The notes below the pieces were generated by a model, which ran no database searches, was not told where the DNA came from, and saw nothing but the letters and a program-made list of their open reading frames with translations. The translations under genes and the position numbers were made by a program. Positions 22,159 to 34,655 of a DNA stretch of 64,000 nucleotides are shown in pieces (position 1 is the first letter of the stretch; every line of letters starts with the position of its first letter). This DNA is from Adineta steineri (Eukaryota; Rotifera; Eurotatoria; Adinetida; Adinetidae): NCBI GenBank assembly GCA_905250115.1, contig CAJNOI010000039.1, positions 62,001-126,000 on the forward strand, written 5' to 3'.

Positions 22159-25039
22159 CGATCATCATCACATCACATTGAAATGTGTATGGTGATTGTT
22201 ACTTATCTATCTATATGTATATATATATATGTATGGTGTTGGTAGGTGAAGCATCTAAACACGCACATACTATCGATGATCCTCATCTTCTTTTTTCTCC
22301 TCTGTTGCTACCACAACGCATAGTACTCGTGTTAATTGTAGTTAATCGACGGACACGCCTTTCTCTCGCCTGTCTATCAGTTGACTAGATGGAATGTATA
22401 GCAACATCAGCAATATCAATAGAGCACATCGATGATCGATAATGGGAGAAAATGTCTGTCTCTCACTCACTTTTGCACTCCTAATTAGCCAGTATATATC
22501 ATCGATCGTCATTTCCATTTCGGATATTAAGATTGATAAACAGAAGCAAGTTCATTTATATGGTGTAAACATTGAGTACTTTTCACACTTATCGTTAGAG
22601 AAAAAATAAATTAGTCTCTTACATCATAACACTTCTGCTCATCATCTTGTAAGATTCTTTTTGTCAAAAATTACATCATTAAGTACAAGTGTATATATAA
22701 TTACAATTTCTACTGGAAAACAATAATGTGTTGCAAAGTTGAATAAGTTTCTTATAAAGAAAAAATATATATATATATTAGTGATTGATATCGAATAATT
22801 ATTGAGTGGAAAAAGAAATGTGATTCTTTAGTTAGAAGTGAATTAAACGATATATCTTCAAACATGGGAATGAATCATATTACAAATTGTTGTCGGTCTT
22901 ACTGTTCTTCTATGTACATACGTAGTGAGTGCGACACGAAAAAATGTCAAAATTTACTTATCGACGCGTCGAAAAAGTATGTGTGAAAATGATCGGTCAT
23001 TCGCTCTTGCTCTCTCTCCCTCTCTCTCTCTCTTATACTACATAAATCTACAAGTGATCCTTCTTGTCAAATTCAACGAACTCTCTCTTTCTTTTACTAC
23101 TGATGGGTTATAACTCATCATTGTATGTATATGAATATATCTAAAGCATCGATCTTTCTCTTTAGCCCTTGAAACTACCGCCTGCCCACTTTTCTTTCTT
23201 TCGATATATATACAAAAGCGCTTTAAAATGTTGATTAATGAGCGAATACAAAGAATGAGACAAGTTGAAAGAGAGAGAGAGAAAGTAAAACGAAATGAAC
23301 GACTAGACTCGTCTTGAACAAATAAACGAAGGACAATAGATAGATAACATTTTTTGAAAAAAACAACAAAGATATTCGACCTCGTGTTTTTTTTTCACCT
23401 ACAAGGTTGTTCATTTGTTTTTCGTTCAACTAAACAGACTCTTCATCAATGTTGATCTAGTTAAGTATCAACATTCTTTAGACTGAATAAATGAATTACC
23501 GGAAATGTTAGCTTTTTCACTTATCCATCACTTGCCTGCTTGTAAGATGGTATAAATCAATTGCACCTGACTTGGTCTATAGATTTGGTGAACGATTATA
23601 TGAATTAACCAATCTCTTATTCTCCTCCTACTTGCTCTCTTCCTATCTTCTTATGTTCAACTCCATTAACATAAGCATCAAATTTCTAACATTAGCTAAT
23701 TGAGTACAGAAAAGGACAGTACAATAATCAATCACTCACTCAAAGGACATCATGCACTTGTTCGATATATATATATATTGTCGCAAGAAAAAACGACATT
23801 CAAACATCAAAGCGAATAGATCTTATATGTATATCTTTAGGCTATGAACGTGTATACAGGTATACTTGAGCCATCTCTGTACATATATATAAATGTAGAT
23901 TCTTTTTCTCTTGATGAACTGATGACGATAATAATGATGATTTGTCGCTAAAAAAAATCAAAAACGATTAAACGATGAGTTGATGAGCAAACAATAGAAG
24001 AATAAAAAAAAAGAGAAATGCTAAGATGCGGTATCTCATACATACATGTCTAAAGATGAACGGCGCTTCAAGCATACAATTCAAACGATAAAAGACGACA
24101 CTCGGGAGGAGCAACAAAACATCTTGTTCATCAACCGACATTGTACGAAAAAATAACAACACGAAATGCTTTAGGGAAAAAAAATGTTCATTTATTTTCT
24201 CAATAAAAATTGAGAAAGTCAAATTGTTCTTATGCTAGTCAAAAACTATGTAAAACAAATTGATGTTATAGCATAGTGTTCTAGGATGTTGTATTTTTTT
24301 TTGTTAACATTCTGTGTTGTCTGAAGATGATTTTAAAAGATATATTAGAATCTATGAAAAATCATCAGTTTTATTGCTCCATGAATGATTTACGATAGTA
24401 CTACTGATATTGAAATATTTTGTGCTTGTTCATTTCGTGACATATTAGAAATCGATTGAACCTAGATTACATTCGCAAGATAAACAATTATTATGCATAA
24501 TGGATCATTTTACGCTTCAATTAACAAGAAAGTAATGATATACAAAGTTTTATCAATAGAAAAGAATCGATATATAAGATAGAAGAAAAAAAATAAGTAT
24601 AAGTCAATCAAACAATATTTAATACGAAAATTTAATCATTTCTAGACATTAACTGTACTTTTCATTTCATTTGTTAATACATCTTCATTCATATACAATG
24701 ATCACTGACGTTATTTATTTAAAAAATCATACTTATTTCTATATAATTCTTAATACTCTTCTTCTGCTTATATTCTTATGAGCATTTTACTATTAAATTA
24801 GATCTTTCATTTCCATCTGATCAACCAATTATAAAATATCTTTTCATCCTTGAGCAAGTGAAATGTAAATAATATATTATAAATACTAGTTCAATGTATG
24901 AATATAATGCGTATATGCTTATTGCCTCTTGTCTAAGCATTATATGATCATAGTACATGTCAATATTCAACAGCCGAAGGTTTTTATAATATAAATACTG
25001 CTCAGACTACATCAGCTATTTAATATATATATATATATA

Positions 25040-26216
25040 CAGCATGTTCCAAAACTGATGAATACTTGAGAGATTCATTTATCTCTCTGCTTAATTCTAG
25101 ACTTACTATTTTTCAAATCAATTCGATGTCCAACTGTTACTTTTGTGGACATTCGTTTTGCAATAAATTCAAATCTAGAGATTAAAGAACCCATGATATT
25201 AACCCATTTATAGAAACTGTGTGTTCAAACTAATAAAGCATAGGATAGCGACGATTTTTGCATATTGTATAGAGCACTGAGTAAGCTATAGATTGATAAA
25301 AAATTAAACATTTTTAATATTATTCTTTAGTTCAGACACCAATGTCACAAAATGATGATTTTCAGAAAAAGTGGAAAAACTCGATTTCATTACTTGTTTG
25401 TGTTACCTATTTTGACGAATTGATCAGTTTCTTGTCTGAGTGGTTGATGTATCTTACTAAGGACAACGTGTCGCGAATGACATAAAAAAATACATTTTTC
25501 TAAAGATACTGTGTTCTTAATATAAACTAATTCTTTCTCAATTTTAAGCGAAAGTATATGATTATGTAATTGTGCGCTATTGAATAACTGAACAAAAGTG
25601 CCTTATCTTTTCTCCCTTTTTTTGTACTTAAAGTGCATTTTCTGTATGCAGCTAGACGAAAAGACACGAAATTGTCTATTTCTCTTCTCTTTTGTAGAAG
25701 TCACGTATAAAAGTGTGACTGTAAGTTATAAGTTCAAGTTTTTTGGCTAAGTAAAATATCTTGATGTTTAGTCAAATTCATTAAAAAAATCATTTTTTAT
25801 AAGAGTAAAAGATTTCGGTTTCCCAGTTGTTTCAGATTTTTTTATACAAAAATTCCAAAATCTTGAAAAACCTCAGTTTTCAGCTTTTTCCTCACAATCA
25901 GAGTGCTGTCACAGATGAGTATTCCTAATTAAAAGCATCTGAGTTTATATGTTGAGATTTTTCAGCAATCTTTGCTTGCCTGCAAGCCTTAGAAATCAGA
26001 ATTAAAGCTTAATAACGGGTTAGATAGTAATCGTGCTGAATATGTGAATTCCACATGTTGACCCTAAAGGGGCTGCGCTGATAAGCTTATTTAATTCTGT
26101 TGAATGTCTACAAAAACAATAGTTGAATATCAAAATGATTTGAAAAATAGTAACTCAAGAATTAAGAAGAGAGATAAATGAATTTCTTAAGTGTTCATGC
26201 GTTTTAAAACATCCTA
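25040..26216. mobile_element. non-autonomous DNA transposon with about 130 bp imperfect TIRs
   Basis: The left end begins CAGCATGTTCCAAAACTGATG after a (TA)n run. The right end, read in reverse complement, begins TAGGATGTTTTAAAACGCATG. Similarity continues through AGATTCATTTATCTCTC and TTACTATTTTTCAAATCA and on through a GT(A/G)GACATTC block for roughly 130 bp on each side, at perhaps 75-80 percent identity by eye. Both ends lie in TA-rich sequence, compatible with TA target-site duplication as in Tc1/mariner relatives, but the TA background makes the exact duplication uncertain. The 0.9 kb interior has no transposase-length open frame. It is therefore a non-autonomous, fairly old element. 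Confidence 0.8.
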
Positions 26217-26825
26217 TATATATTTTAATAATCTGAATCAACACAAATAAATTTTTTGTTGCTTTTCTTCCTGTAAATGTATCAATGATATAAAAATATT
26301 TATACATAATCCTTTTGGTTGCATTAATACCTGTTGTTTTCGAAAAAATTATAAGTGATTTTGCATGTTTGTTTTCGATGTCTATGTTGTTTTTAAAATT
26401 TCACCGAATACATTCATCATAAAAATAATTTACCTTGACTACAATGCTATTTACATTAACCTATAAAAAATTCTACTTCATCCATAGATGTGACATTCAT
26501 TATTAAATGTTACTGATTAATTCAAAAAGTGAAACAAATAAATATGAATAAATCATTATATTTCATCTAATTTATTTTATCATACAAGAAAAATTTGTAG
26601 AATTCGCCGAAAAAAAAGGAAGAATTAGTTATAATAATGAATATTTTTCATATACAAAGAAAATTCGAATATTTTTCAGTTTATCGAAAAGAGAAGAAAG
26701 AGAAATCGATTGTTTATAACACACATTAAAGATAAACGAAAAGAGATTATCAAAGAATAATAAACTTTCATAAGAGTTTTTCTTGATTATTATCACAGAA
26801 TTAAGTTTTTCTTAGACGAAATGAA
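26217..26825. other. intergenic region downstream of TMX1-like gene
   Basis: About 0.6 kb of AT-rich sequence between the inverted-repeat element and the stop codon of the TMX1-like gene. It probably contains that gene's 3' untranslated region. No open frame or repeat is supportable. Confidence 0.5.
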
Positions 26826-28119
26826 TTATTTATTTCGTCGTTGGCGAATAGATCCATGTGATGTTTGATCTTCTTCATCAGTTGCTTGTGCAACATCTGA
26901 TGTATTTAATCGATCACTATCATCATCTTCACCATCATCATCGTCATCGTCTTGATCATCTGCAAGTACTTCATCAAGTAGTGCTTCGTCATCTTGAATT
27001 TCTACAAGTGGTGATGCACGTGTTTTTGTTACTGCTGTTGTACGTTGTGGAGTTGATGAAGCAACAAGTGTTGGATTAGGTTTTTTTCTAGGTACTAATA
27101 ATTTCTGTGTATCAGTTTCATCCTAAAATTCACAAAATTATATTCACTGTTTTTTGTAAAGAATTTTTTCTTACTAGATCTTCAATATCTCTGGAATCAT
27201 CTGGAATATTATCTATATCATCTTTAGGTTCACCCGTTAAACAATAATCAATAATCATCAAAAAACCCTTAAAAAAGAAAGATAAGTCATAATTGACAAG
27301 ATAAATGATATAAACTTACAAATCCAATAATAAATCCAATGAGAATAACAGCAAGAGCAAAAATAATATAAATAAGCCATGCTGGCCATCCATAATCATT
27401 TAGTAAAACTGTATATGCATCCTAAATTAGTATATGAATAATAATTTTTTACATGTAAAAAATCAAAAAATGAACATACTTTAACCAAGACAGATATATC
27501 GAAAAGTGAACTGACCATTGACATTCTTAAAAAAATAAAACATAGAAATAAAATTCGGAAAAGATATTGTTAACATACGGAAAACTATCTGGAGCAAACC
27601 ATCGTGAAACTGGTTCTGTTCTTTGCCATTCGTGAAGTTCGATATAATTTTTCAATCCATTCAACGAACGTTCACCATTAAATTGATAAAAAACACCATC
27701 ACGAACACTAAATTTAAATACATTCAAAGTTTTTCATTTATACTTTCTTGTCTATTTTTGAAATTGACTTACTAATAAATTGTAGGTAAGACAGCAATAC
27801 GAAAACGACCCGATAATGACGGATATTCGTTGATATCAACAGCAGCCACTTTAACTTCTTTTGTTACCATAGCTTTGGCAAAATCACTCCAAATATGTTT
27901 AAAATGTTGACATGATGGACACCAAGGTGCATAGCTAAAAAAATCATTATAATTGATTTATATTCATAAACAATCAAATTTAACTTACAATTCGACCATC
28001 CATTGACCACATAACATATCTTTCCATGTTTTGTCTGTTAAATCAAGTGGTTGAGTTAAAATTAGATTTGGAATAAATAGTATTAATACACAAAAGAGAT
28101 AAATTCTTGTGAAAAACAT
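26826..28119 (-). CDS. TMX1: TMX1-like transmembrane thioredoxin of the ER
   Basis: Seven exons on the minus strand: 27989-28119, 27773-27934, 27579-27707, 27480-27525, 27320-27421, 27175-27267 and 26826-27122 (319 aa, all in phase). An N-terminal signal peptide (MFFTRIYLFCVLILFIPNLI) leads into a thioredoxin domain with active site CPSC at residues 49-52 (EFYAPWCPSCQHF). The cis-proline loop is VLPTIYY. TMX1-specific sequence follows (EWQRTEPVSRWFAPDSF, matching human EWKSIEPVSSWFGPGSV). A transmembrane helix lies at about 169-192, followed by a long acidic cytosolic tail ending near HGSIRQRRNK; the RQRR may serve ER retention. Human TMX1 has CPAC and TMX4 has CPSC, so either could be the closer relative. 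It reduces or isomerises disulphides of membrane-bound ER clients. Confidence 0.93.
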
Positions 28120-28408
28120 ATTAAAATTAAAGAGAGAAACGATATTATCAAACAACAATTATGTTGGATGAATTTTGAATTAAATGAAATTTATAAACAG
28201 AAGAACAAACGAATTATGATGGGACAAAGGTATGAAGCAGAATGGCGAAAAATAATGTTACAATAGAATGACCATTCTATAGGTGTCGGTGTACGATGAC
28301 TAGTACAATTAATAAAAAATCAACAGAAAACGAAACAGATTTTTACAATTTGTTTTCTTTTTATTACGTGAAATAAGAACTGTTATATCTAAGAAGATTT
28401 CGTTGTTC
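28120..28408. other. short upstream region of TMX1-like gene
   Basis: About 290 bp between the TMX1-like start codon and the fold-back element. This is all the element-free promoter sequence the gene has on this side. No specific motif is supportable. Confidence 0.4.
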
Positions 28409-29580
28409 AAGGTGCCACTAATGCAAAATCACAGTGGATTTTTTTCCGTTCATTTATATATGGTTTTATAGAGAATGAAACGCTGATCACGAATATATAT
28501 ATATAATTTTTTTCGATTTGATTACTGCTTGGCTGAGAAAAACGCTAAACAAGTTAAATGACTAAAATGTCGTTATATGTAATTTTATCTATTTTCCTTT
28601 ACAAAAGTTGTTAAATTTTAAGATCAATTACGATGTTAAATGTTTTTTTAAACATCATATTCTGAATCAGCGTCAAAAACTGAATCAGAAAATGCTATTT
28701 GATCAGATTTAAAGTCAGAGAAAATTTTAAACTTTTTGTGTAACATTTATACCACTCTATGCTCAAAAAGTACATATCCGTGACTAATCGTGTAAGTATA
28801 TCTAGTTTTTTGTACTAAGAGATAGAAACAATTGTCATATCTCACTAGAACCGTCAGATCGTGGGCTACAAAAGTACTTATTTAGTTTTGCTAAATTTTC
28901 TTCAAGTGTTGAGAAAAAATGGATGTTTTCTTTTTCCATGTCAGCTATCAGACAATGAGGTCTAAAAAAGATCGGCTTTTGCAAAGTTTAAAACAAAAAC
29001 TTAATCCAAATGTCAAATAAATAACATATTCGGGATCAGCATAAAAAGTTACATTAAATTGTACTATTTTAAACAAAAAAACATTTTTATAAAAACTAAT
29101 TATGTAGGGGACCACAGACAAAATCTCAATAAAATTCAGTTGAGGGGGAATACAGGGCAATTTTCTCAACATTTAAAGAAAATTTAACAGAACTAAATAA
29201 GTACTTTTGTGGCCCACGATCTGGCGGTTTTAATGAGATATGACAATTGTTTCTATCTCTTAGTACAAAAAACTAGATAGACTTACACGATTAGTCACCG
29301 ATATGTACTCTTTGATGCTGATTCAGAATATGATGTTTAAAAAAACATTTAACATCGTAATTGATCTTAAAATTTAACAACTTTTGTAAAGGAAAATAGA
29401 TAAAATTACATATAACGACATTTTAGTCATTTAACTTGTTTAGCATTTTTCTCAGCCAAGCAGCAATCAAATCGAAAAAAATTATATATATATATTCGTG
29501 ATCAGCGTTTCATTCTCTATAAAACCATATATAAATGAACGGAAAAAAAAATCCACTATAATTTTGCATTAGTGGCACCT
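28409..29580. mobile_element. fold-back DNA element with about 415-507 bp inverted arms
   Basis: The sequence starting AAGGTGCCACTAATGCAAAAT at 28409 returns in reverse complement ending at 29580. The two arms (about 28409-28915 and 29166-29580) align almost base for base by eye, including ACAAAAGTTGTTAAATTTTA and TTTTTTGTACTAAGAGATAG. The left arm carries about 90 extra bases (about 28677-28767) absent from the right arm. A spacer of about 250 bp lies between. There is no transposase gene. No clear target-site duplication is visible (left flank TTGTTC, right flank ACTTAT), so the superfamily is undecided. High arm identity suggests either a recent insertion or homogenisation of the arms. It sits between the promoter of the TMX1-like gene and the 3' end of the SLC5 gene. 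Confidence 0.92.
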
Positions 29581-30343
29581 TACTTATAGTTAGGTACTTG
29601 GTTTTGATTCAATTCATTTGTTTGACAATAAAATATACGAAAAGATTTAATTGATAAAAACTCTGGACAAATTCTGAAAGATGGAATATATTCCTTTCAT
29701 TATCTCCTGAGTAGATGAAATATGAGAAACCATATAAAAATAGGTGTGCGTACATAAGATTATAAAGACATTGAAAAAGTACCGCGAAAAAAGAACGAAA
29801 CAAGTACGAGAAAAAGAACGAAATAAGTATGAAAAAAGTACGAGAAATCAGCGAAGCCGATCTGTCTCGCTTTGCATAAGACAATCTTATTATTAGTATA
29901 AGTTTATTTATATGTTTTCTTTTGATGACAGTTGTAAACAAACATTGTCATATATTAATTAAAATAGCTTGAATAACAATGCTATTATAGTGACTCAAAA
30001 TCGAGTGTATTCGCCTTTTTTTTGAATTAATGCTGAAAAAGTTATTGACCGTAATTCGATAGCATGTGCTGATGAAAGTATATGATGATTTTAATTGAAT
30101 ACACTTTGTAGAAATATAATTATTCAATATTGAATGATTATAAAATATGTGATTTATTAAAATCTCACTGTTTTTTTTCACAAAACATAAAACAAGAATA
30201 ATCTTCTATTAGAATGATAGAAAAGAAAATATTTCGTAAGTGCACAATATAAAAAACAAAACAAAACAAGATAGAATATTCGATTAAAAGTTTAAAAAAA
30301 AAATAAACATTTAATTATTAAAACAAAACAAAAAGAAAACTAA
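29581..30343. other. intergenic region with short purine-rich degenerate repeats
   Basis: About 0.76 kb. Between about 29778 and 29850 several degenerate copies of a word like AAAAAAGTACGAGAAA / AGAACGAAACAAGTACGAGA occur in tandem. The minus-strand open frame at 29609-29941 reads through these repeats and is not credible. The rest is probably 3' untranslated sequence of the SLC5 gene. Confidence 0.45.
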
Positions 30344-33072
30344 TTAATTACGCCAAAAACTGTACTCCATAGGTAATGAAAAAACAATAAATAAACTTAT
30401 TTCAATAATAATAAGAACTATTAGATTTGCATTTAATAACCATTTTATAGCGGGACGTTCTTGACTGTATTGCAACATTGAATCATGTTCCTCGTTTATA
30501 TCACCATTTTCAATTTTTCGTTGATGATGATCATAATTTCCATTAGCTTGTAATGAATCATGAGTCTCATCAATAAGAGAAGTATCGTCTAACCCACAAA
30601 ACCATGACCAACACGAGTTTAAAAGTATTAAAATATCACAACCCTTCGTTTCATCATCCTGATTAATGGAATTCTTTGGAATAGATAATCTAGAGTCAAT
30701 AGAAGGTTTGTTCCCTGCAGTACGATATTCAACATCAGTTGTACTAGTTCTTGTTGTCCTAATATGAATACTATCAACATCATCATCACCATCACGACTA
30801 ATAAGTAATGTTCCCGAACCAAGTGGTGATGTTGGTGGAAGAAAAATTTCAGGTTGTAGTTGTTCAACTTCAGTACCTATCTTATTACAATTTATTGTAG
30901 ATGATGGAGCTACATCATTGTGCTTAAATGATTGACTAAAAGAAAAAATTAAATATAATTAGATTATTGGTCGATCTGTTGGTATAGAAAATTTCTTACG
31001 TTAGAGTTGAAGCTCCATAATTATTATTTTCTTTCATTTTGATAAATTCCATATCTGCTTTTTGATATCTTGTCCAAAATGTTGTTCGATGTAATTGTTC
31101 TTTTGTCGGTGGTGGTGTACATAGTGAAACAATAACACAAGTAAAAAATGTTAACCAAAATAAAAATAAAGCATAATACATAAAATTAATATTTCGAATA
31201 AACCAAAATCTCTTATCAATTTCTCCACATAATGGTCCATGTTTTGAAAATTCAAGTACCATTCTTATGACACCAAATACAAAACCAACCATCAATCCAG
31301 CAAATGCTCCCTGTTCGTTTGTACGTGTCCATAAAACTGCTAGTATGTATATGCAAGCAATGGGTGGTGCTAAAAATCCGATAACTTGTTGCATATAAAT
31401 ATATAATTCTGAACCTTGCATTTGTATGACAATAGGTATCCAAGCAATACCAACAGCTGTCATTAAAACAACAAAAAGACGACCAACAATCATTAATTCT
31501 CGATTTGTAATTTTTTTTCGACGATATGAAAATATATTCGGATAAATATCAACCGTAAATATTGTACTTGCAGAATTAAATATTGATGTTAAACCTGATA
31601 TTAGTGCAGCAAGCATAACAGCAAGCATAATACCTTTAAAACCAGTTGGTAAAATTTTTAAGATTAAAGTTGGATAAGCTATGTTAGTACAACTTCGTTT
31701 ACTATGACATATTGACTCACATACAGATGGTTGATTACATGCAACAGTATCTGGATATAATGCTCGACTTATCATCCCAGGTATAATGATCATAAATAAT
31801 GGTAAAATTTTTAAATAACCAGCTAATAAAGTACCACCACGTGCATGTGAAATTGTTTTTGCAGCTAAAACACGTTGAACCATCATTTGATCAGAACACC
31901 AATACCTAAAATATGAATAGATAAGAATTAATTTTTGTTTATTGATATGACTCAAATTTCAATATTGTTGTAAAATTACAAGATTTTGATTTATTCTTTG
32001 ATTAATATATGATTCATGTTTCAATGAAGTCGTAAAATTTCTCGATTATTTTTAAATATACTACTTCAAATAATAGAGTTTTATATGTACATATGATTCA
32101 ATTTTGAAAATTCTCTAAATCGGATTTCAATTAAAAAAGAAGAACTATTTACCATATTGTATTTGGCGTATGTCCAAGAAGAAATCCTAACCAAGGCATA
32201 TCAGGATCAGATATGCCTCTTAATAATTGAAATGATTTATCGGTTGGTTTACCACATGTATTTAATACGCTTGTTTGGTTTGACCATACACTTGTCATAT
32301 TTCCAACTTGATCATCGATTACTACTGATGGCATTGCATTTATATATCGTCGATGGAATTCAGATATTCCGCCTATTTCTTTATAGGATAAAACCATTAA
32401 AACAAAACCACCAAGTATCATTATAACAGCTTGTAATGTATCTGTATACATAACACTGGCTAAACCACCTGATACAGTACATATAGCTGTTAAAAATAAA
32501 ACAAATAAAACACTTAAATATATATTCCAGTGAAACGCATAATTAATAAATAAAGATGCTGCATAAATATTCACACTTATTTTCGTTAATATGTAAAGAA
32601 GAAGATATAAACAAGCGATATATATTCGTATACGTTGTCCACCAAATCTTCGGCTCATATATTCTGGTAATGTTGATACACCAGTTGCAATAAAAACTGG
32701 TAAAAATACCCAACCAAGTAATTGAATAATCGCAATAGAATTTATTTCAAATGCTCCAACACTTATTCCTATTTAAAAGCAAATTAAATTTATTTTGTTT
32801 CTTTTTGAAATTTTTCTACCTTTAGCAGCACCTGAACTTGCTAAACCAATAAAATGTTCAGCACCAATATTTGATGCAAATAAACTTGCACCTATACATA
32901 GCCAAGGCATCTGTCTATTAGCTAGAAAATATCCTTTAACTGTTGAACGATTATATTTAAACATTGAATAAAATCCAGCACCAATTAATAATATAAAATA
33001 AATAACTAATGCTGTCACATCGAGGCCGGTTAAATTATTACTTGTTTGTTGATCATTCATCGTTGTTGTCAT
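30344..33072 (-). CDS. SGLT-type sodium/sugar cotransporter (SLC5A family)
   Basis: Four exons on the minus strand: 32820-33072, 32153-32768, 31000-31905 and 30344-30935 (788 aa, in phase). SGLT signatures are strong: SLFASNIGAEHFIGLASSGAA in the N-terminal half; TPNTIWYWCSDQMMVQR, matching SGLT1 at TPNSIWYWC; PGMISRALYPDTVAC; SCTNIAYPT; LTSIFNSASTIFTVDIY; and MQQVIGFLAPPIA, where the Gln corresponds to SGLT1 Gln457 that contacts sugar. The end has WFCGLDD and a final TM helix (RPAIKWLLNANLIVLI), as in SGLT1. Human SGLTs are 640-680 aa; the extra length lies mainly in the Ser/Asp-rich cytosolic loop before the last helix (exon 4). It imports hexoses or related polyols with sodium at the plasma membrane. 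The substrate within SLC5A1-5/9/10/11 cannot be fixed. Confidence 0.95.
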
Positions 33073-33956
33073 TTTGATTCGAAAATAAAAATTAAGCTAA
33101 AAAAAGTAAATATTCGAGAATATTTAACCTTTACGTGATATGATTGTCTAATTTGATTTCATCTATCAAAAATGAGACATGAATATATAAATGAAGGAAA
33201 AAACGCAATCTCATGCTGATATTTAAAACAACAAAAAAAAATCAAATTCTTTTCTTTTCCTTTTTTCTTCGTCTCCTTCTTTTCTCTCTCCTACTGTGTG
33301 ATCGATCAGCTATTATTTGCGAAATAACTTAGTTGAAAACTTTCCTACACATTGCTCCTATCGACAAAAAATAGGAGGAGGAAAAAAAACAATCGACATG
33401 GTTTTACTCACTAAAATAAATAACTATAGTAAATGTAGATATATTTTGTGTATTTGATACGAAGTGATTTGTTTCATGTTTTAAATCGATACGATAAGAT
33501 TGAAAATGATATTTGATCTGAAATAAAAAATTTATATTTGATTAAAACATATGAGAAATTGTGTTTTTTATTATTCGATTATTTAAAATAACAAAAGATT
33601 AATTTTATTGCCAGTTTAGAGAATGTACAAGGTCAAGAGCAGGAATGTAACAAACTGATTATACAATGTACTTGTTGGAATAAAGAAAAAAAGAAAAAAA
33701 CAGGATTATATTATGATATATGAAAGAAATTGATCCATATGTATCTATTGAGTTGACGTGACACAATACAATAGTGACTTTGTTGAAATGAAATAAAAGA
33801 ATAAGAAAATATGCAAAACTAATGTGATTATTCTCATTAGAATGCATAAAAGAAATTATATATCATGATTGTCAACCAATAATTGACTTTTATTCTCATC
33901 TTGCTTGAATAATTACAATAAAGAAAGGAAAAATAAAAAAACATATACAAAACTTT
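33073..33956. other. intergenic region, no gene seen
   Basis: About 0.9 kb upstream of the SLC5 gene, with a CT-rich stretch around 33250-33295 and homopolymer A/T runs. The open frame at 33659-33847 has no support. It probably holds the SLC5 promoter and the 3' untranslated region of the CIA30-domain gene. Confidence 0.45.
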
Positions 33957-34599
33957 TCATTCACATTTAACAGCACTAATCGAATCAATTTCTAAACTAG
34001 ATGTACCATGTTGTTTGATAGGTGAATATACCCCACCAAAGATTTGTAAACCAATACTACTTATATCTGTTAAATCTAATGGTAGTGTTGTATCTGGATC
34101 TAATGCTTTACCACGACTATATGGTTTAAAATCTGTAAATGATAAATATTTTTCAATCATTTCATTTTTCGGTAACTAAAAAGAAAAATAATTTAAAAAC
34201 AAGGTTTATTTTAAAAATTATTATTACTTCAAAAAAGATTTCATATGATGGTTGTAATGATGATTGTTCATTATGATGTCTTAAGATTACTTTATAAACA
34301 AAATTTTCACCTTGTGCTCGTACAGATAATTTAAGACCAGTAAATAAACTTAAATCAAATGATTTCTTACGATAAGAAACACCAACAAATGCAGCACCAT
34401 TCGGTTGTGGATTCAGTAGTGAAAAGAAAATAGCACGTTGAAATTGTTGAGTTTTTTGTTCAACAAGTACTCCTTTTGATTTTCCAACATCTCGTTCTGT
34501 ATCCGATATTTCAATCCAATCATCAACCGATGCAGATGAATTAGTAAAATCAAATAAAACATTTTCCGATGACAACAAACAATTTGTTGTACTATTCAT
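33957..34599 (-). CDS. CIA30 (NDUFAF1-like) domain protein
   Basis: Two exons on the minus strand, 34228-34599 and 33957-34175 (196 aa, phase 0 junction). The whole protein is one galactose-binding-like CIA30 domain: FDFTNSSASVDDWIEISDTE, then AIFFSLLNPQPNGAAFVGV, FTGLKLSVRAQGENFVYKV, YLSFTDFKPYSRGKALDP and ISSIGLQIFGGV, in the family order. The best-known member, NDUFAF1, is a mitochondrial complex I assembly factor. Many invertebrate members are short, secreted or uncharacterised, and no mitochondrial targeting sequence is present here, so complex I assembly should not be assumed. A signal-peptide-coding open frame just upstream (34656-34717) may belong to the gene (see findings). Start uncertain. 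Confidence 0.82.
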
Positions 34600-34655
34600 A
34601 AAAAAAAACTAAAGTAAATATACCTTTTCTTTTTATTAGTTTTTTTTATTAGTAC

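Larger units (their letters stand above)
21032..25039. other. long upstream region of the HES gene
   Basis: About 4 kb without a supportable gene. It includes pyrimidine/purine tracts (21175-21230, 23005-23032, 23268-23287), TA runs, and CACGCG motifs. Open frames such as 21661-21951, 21965-22245, 22925-23113 and 23968-24222 lack domains, codon signature or splice context. The size fits a regulatory region of a developmental transcription factor, which is inference. Confidence 0.5.

Noticed and set aside
21661-22245. Several plus-strand open frames upstream of HES
   Set aside because: Mutually overlapping, low complexity, no domain; probably regulatory DNA.
29609-29941. Minus-strand 110-codon open frame downstream of SLC5
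   Set aside because: Passes through degenerate tandem repeats; Phe/Tyr/Leu-rich translation is typical of antisense A-rich DNA.
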